A DNA stretch of 8,892 nucleotides from Blautia sp. (GTDB taxonomy: Bacteria; Bacillota; Clostridia; Lachnospirales; Lachnospiraceae), in contig JAFOJB010000235.1 in assembly GCA_017420455.1 (NCBI GenBank), forward strand, positions 1 through 8,892, in the 5' to 3' direction. Both the position numbers and the translations under genes were made by a program. The notes beneath the pieces were generated by a model that saw nothing but the letters and a program-made list of their open reading frames with translations, was not told where the DNA came from and ran no database searches. Numbering within the stretch: position 1 is the stretch's first letter; every line of letters starts with the position of its first letter. Below, one piece after another: positions 7,264-8,892 of this stretch.

Positions 7264-7386
7264 AACAATCTTCTTTCTGGTTCGATCTTTTGTATCTCCG
7301 GGTAATCTGCTTTTTGCATACAGCCCCCACGGCATTCCGGCCTCGAACCCTGCCGGCGCTTCAGGAAACAGGGAGAAAGTAATTTC

Positions 7387-7415
7387 AGTCTACAGGATAA
7401 CGGAGAAGAATGCAA
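7387..7415 (-). promoter_or_regulatory. Possible promoter of the MATE gene
   Basis: On the minus strand TTGCAT lies 17 bases before TAGACT. The match to consensus is modest and the leader would be about 120 bases. No better candidate was seen between the two divergent genes. Confidence 0.25.
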
Positions 7416-7439
7416 GGCGTATCCCTGGCAAAATGCACC

Positions 7440-7468
7440 TTGTTATCGGAACATGGCGATGTTAGAAT
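7440..7468 (+). promoter_or_regulatory. Predicted promoter of the response-regulator gene
   Basis: TTGTTA (7440-7445) and TAGAAT (7463-7468) are separated by exactly 17 bases and match consensus at four and five of six positions. Transcription would start near 7475, with a leader of about 35 bases that ends in the strong ribosome site AAAAGGAGGGGCC before the ATG. Confidence 0.55.
7450..7463. promoter_or_regulatory. Candidate operator: inverted repeat inside the promoter spacer
   Basis: AACAT and ATGTT are perfect inverted 5-base arms separated by GGCG, and they occupy the space between the -35 and -10 boxes of the regulator promoter. A protein bound here would block RNA polymerase. A further ATGTTTC half-site is at 7489-7495, 30 bases from ATGTTAG at 7459, on the same face of the helix. 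Autoregulation is possible but unproven. Confidence 0.35.
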
Positions 7469-7508
7469 AAAACAGAATCGTGATAGTCATGTTTCAAAAG
7501 GAGGGGCC

Positions 7509-8892
7509 ATGAGGCTGCTGATAGTGGACGATGATCCTGCCATTGTGGAATCGATCTGTGATCTGGTGAACTGGAAAAAGCTGGGAATCCAGGAGGTGGA
7601 GACTGCCCCCGGAAGCGTGCAGGCGAAACAGATCCTGCAGGAACGGCCTGCGGATATCGTGATCAGCGATATCGAAATGCCCGGGGAATCCGGCATTGAT
7701 CTTTTGCGGTGGTACCGGGAAGAAAAGTATGGCGGGAAGTTTCTGCTGCTGACCTGCCATGAAAGCTTTTCCTACGCGCAGGAAGCGCTGAAGCTCCGGG
7801 CGGAGGAATACCTTCTGAAGCCCTTCCGGGTGGATATGATCGAAATGGTCATACAGAAGCTGGTGAGGAGCATCGAGGAGGAGAGGGAAAAGGAAGCAGG
7901 CGCGGAGAGCCAGGGAAAACAGAAGGAACGGAGAAATACCCAGGCAGTGCTTGCCGATCTTCTGACAGACCGCCTGTCCGGAAAACCTGAGGAGCTGCGG
8001 CGGGAGCTGGCGGAGGGAAACTTTCTGCTGGAGGAAGGCAGACTCTTTTGCCTGGCGGTGGTCAGAATGACAAACCTGGAGAAGGATGAGGAGGCATATG
8101 GAAAGGGACTGGTGTTTTTTACCCTGGAAAACATGGCCTGCGAGATTCTGACAGGGTCCCCGGAAAACGCCCGTGTAGTAAGCTTTGACCATGGAAGATA
8201 CGGGATGATGGCCGTAATATGCGACAGCGGCAGCTGTCCGGAAGATCCTGCAGATACCGGCGCAGACGCCGTGAGTACTGAAAAAGACCGGATTACGGAA
8301 GCCGTCAGGAACAATCTGAAGCTGTATTTTGAAAAAGCGGCCGCCATGTTTTCCCTGACGCTGACAGCCTGCATCGGGGAACCGGTTTCACCGAAGGACT
8401 TTTATGCCTGCTTCCGGCAGTGTGAAGAAGCCCTGGAGAGAGATATCATTTATTATGGAAATGTGTTTTCCCTGGAGGAGGCTGCATCTGAAACAGGGGA
8501 CAGCTGGCGCGCCCTGGAACTGAAGACCATGGAGGAATTTCTGGAGCAGAAGAACAGGAAAGGCTTCCTGGACTATGTGAAAAAGGAGCTGAACGCGGCG
8601 GTGCAGCTGAGCATCATGGATCATGAGCAGGCCATGCGCGTGATCCAGGAGGTACGTCAGGCGGTATATGCGCACCTGGCCAGAACGGGAATCCTCATCT
8701 CTCTGGTGACGGACCACGAAGCGGAGGATATGGCCAGGATGGCTTCCCGGTCTGTGATCGACCTTCTTCGATGGGCGAACTATCTTCTGTCCAGGGTCTT
8801 TACCTATGAGGAGGAGCTGCAGAAATCCTCCGGCATTATCCAGGAGATCGACCACTATATAGAGGAGCATTACAGCGAGGAGATCGGGAGAA
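7509..8892 (+). CDS. Two-component response regulator, YesN/AraC type, 3' end outside the window
   Basis: This gene is open from the ATG at 7509, which has AAAAGGAGGGGCC in front of it, to the right edge: 461 codons with no stop. Residues 1-115 are a complete receiver domain with acidic D7-D8, phosphoacceptor D54 in ISDIEMPG, T82, Y101 and K104-P105, so it should be phosphorylated by a sensor kinase. A charged linker follows (about 116-142). Residues about 181-310 (FCLAVVRM, HGRYGMMAVI, TACIGEPV, QCEEALE) resemble the degenerate GGDEF-like middle domain seen in CdaR-type and long YesN-type regulators; I am less sure of this. From about residue 448 (IDHYIEEHYSEEIG) the usual opening of an AraC-family helix-turn-helix appears, and the sequence is cut there. 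The full protein would be roughly 550 residues. It is divergent from the MATE gene. The sensor kinase is not in the window. The targets are unknown. Confidence 0.92.
   Translation, partial: MRLLIVDDDPAIVESICDLVNWKKLGIQEVETAPGSVQAKQILQERPADIVISDIEMPGESGIDLLRWYREEKYGGKFLLLTCHESFSYAQEALKLRAEEYLLKPFRVDMIEMVIQKLVRSIEEEREKEAGAESQGKQKERRNTQAVLADLLTDRLSGKPEELRRELAEGNFLLEEGRLFCLAVVRMTNLEKDEEAYGKGLVFFTLENMACEILTGSPENARVVSFDHGRYGMMAVICDSGSCPEDPADTGADAVSTEKDRITEAVRNNLKLYFEKAAAMFSLTLTACIGEPVSPKDFYACFRQCEEALERDIIYYGNVFSLEEAASETGDSWRALELKTMEEFLEQKNRKGFLDYVKKELNAAVQLSIMDHEQAMRVIQEVRQAVYAHLARTGILISLVTDHEAEDMARMASRSVIDLLRWANYLLSRVFTYEEELQKSSGIIQEIDHYIEEHYSEEIGR

Noticed and set aside
7336..7360. GGTTCGA on the minus strand, resembling a tRNA T-loop
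   Set aside because: The flanking bases do not form a 5-base-pair T-stem and no acceptor or anticodon arms are present.
7494..8192. A minus-strand open frame of 232 codons inside the response-regulator gene
   Set aside because: The plus strand encodes a complete receiver domain with all key residues and a strong ribosome site; this is its shadow.

Overview
The window looks like ordinary chromosomal DNA from a Gram-positive Clostridia-type bacterium, possibly of the Lachnospiraceae. The evidence is strong AGGAGG-type Shine-Dalgarno sequences before most genes, moderately high GC, and a long response regulator of the YesN/AraC type that is common in that group. This placement is inference; no rRNA or marker gene is present, so no genus can be given.

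Layout: seven protein genes. Six lie on the minus strand, and the seventh, on the plus strand at the right end, runs out of the window. On the minus strand, reading right to left, come a MATE-family multidrug/cation efflux protein (7263-5872) and then, behind its own promoter, a complete Dpp/Opp-type peptide ABC importer: substrate-binding protein (5696-4152), two permeases (4016-3063 and 3058-2204) and two ATPases (2194-1208 and 1211-237). A serine alpha/beta-hydrolase gene follows (240 to beyond the left edge). The importer genes are packed with spacings of 4 and 9 bases and then two 4-base ATGA overlaps, so they form one translationally coupled operon, and the hydrolase belongs to the same unit. 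A strong hairpin between the binding-protein gene and the permease genes probably lets the cell make more binding protein than membrane complex.

The plus-strand gene (7509 to the right edge) is a response regulator with a complete receiver domain, a middle region resembling a degenerate GGDEF-like domain, and the first residues of a C-terminal AraC-type helix-turn-helix. It is divergent from the MATE gene, with about 245 bases between them. Its promoter carries an inverted repeat exactly between the -35 and -10 boxes.

How the genes may work together: the importer would capture a peptide or peptide-like compound, and the hydrolase could act on an ester or amide substrate. The nearby regulator might control the MATE gene, the importer, or an unseen neighbour; this is inferred from position only.

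The most notable observations are an in-frame TAA that replaces one residue inside the conserved DHLGHG region of the hydrolase, and a binding protein with no lipobox cysteine (indeed no cysteine at all) in an apparently Gram-positive genome. I found no CRISPR array, insertion sequence, phage gene, RNA gene, or convincing new biological system.
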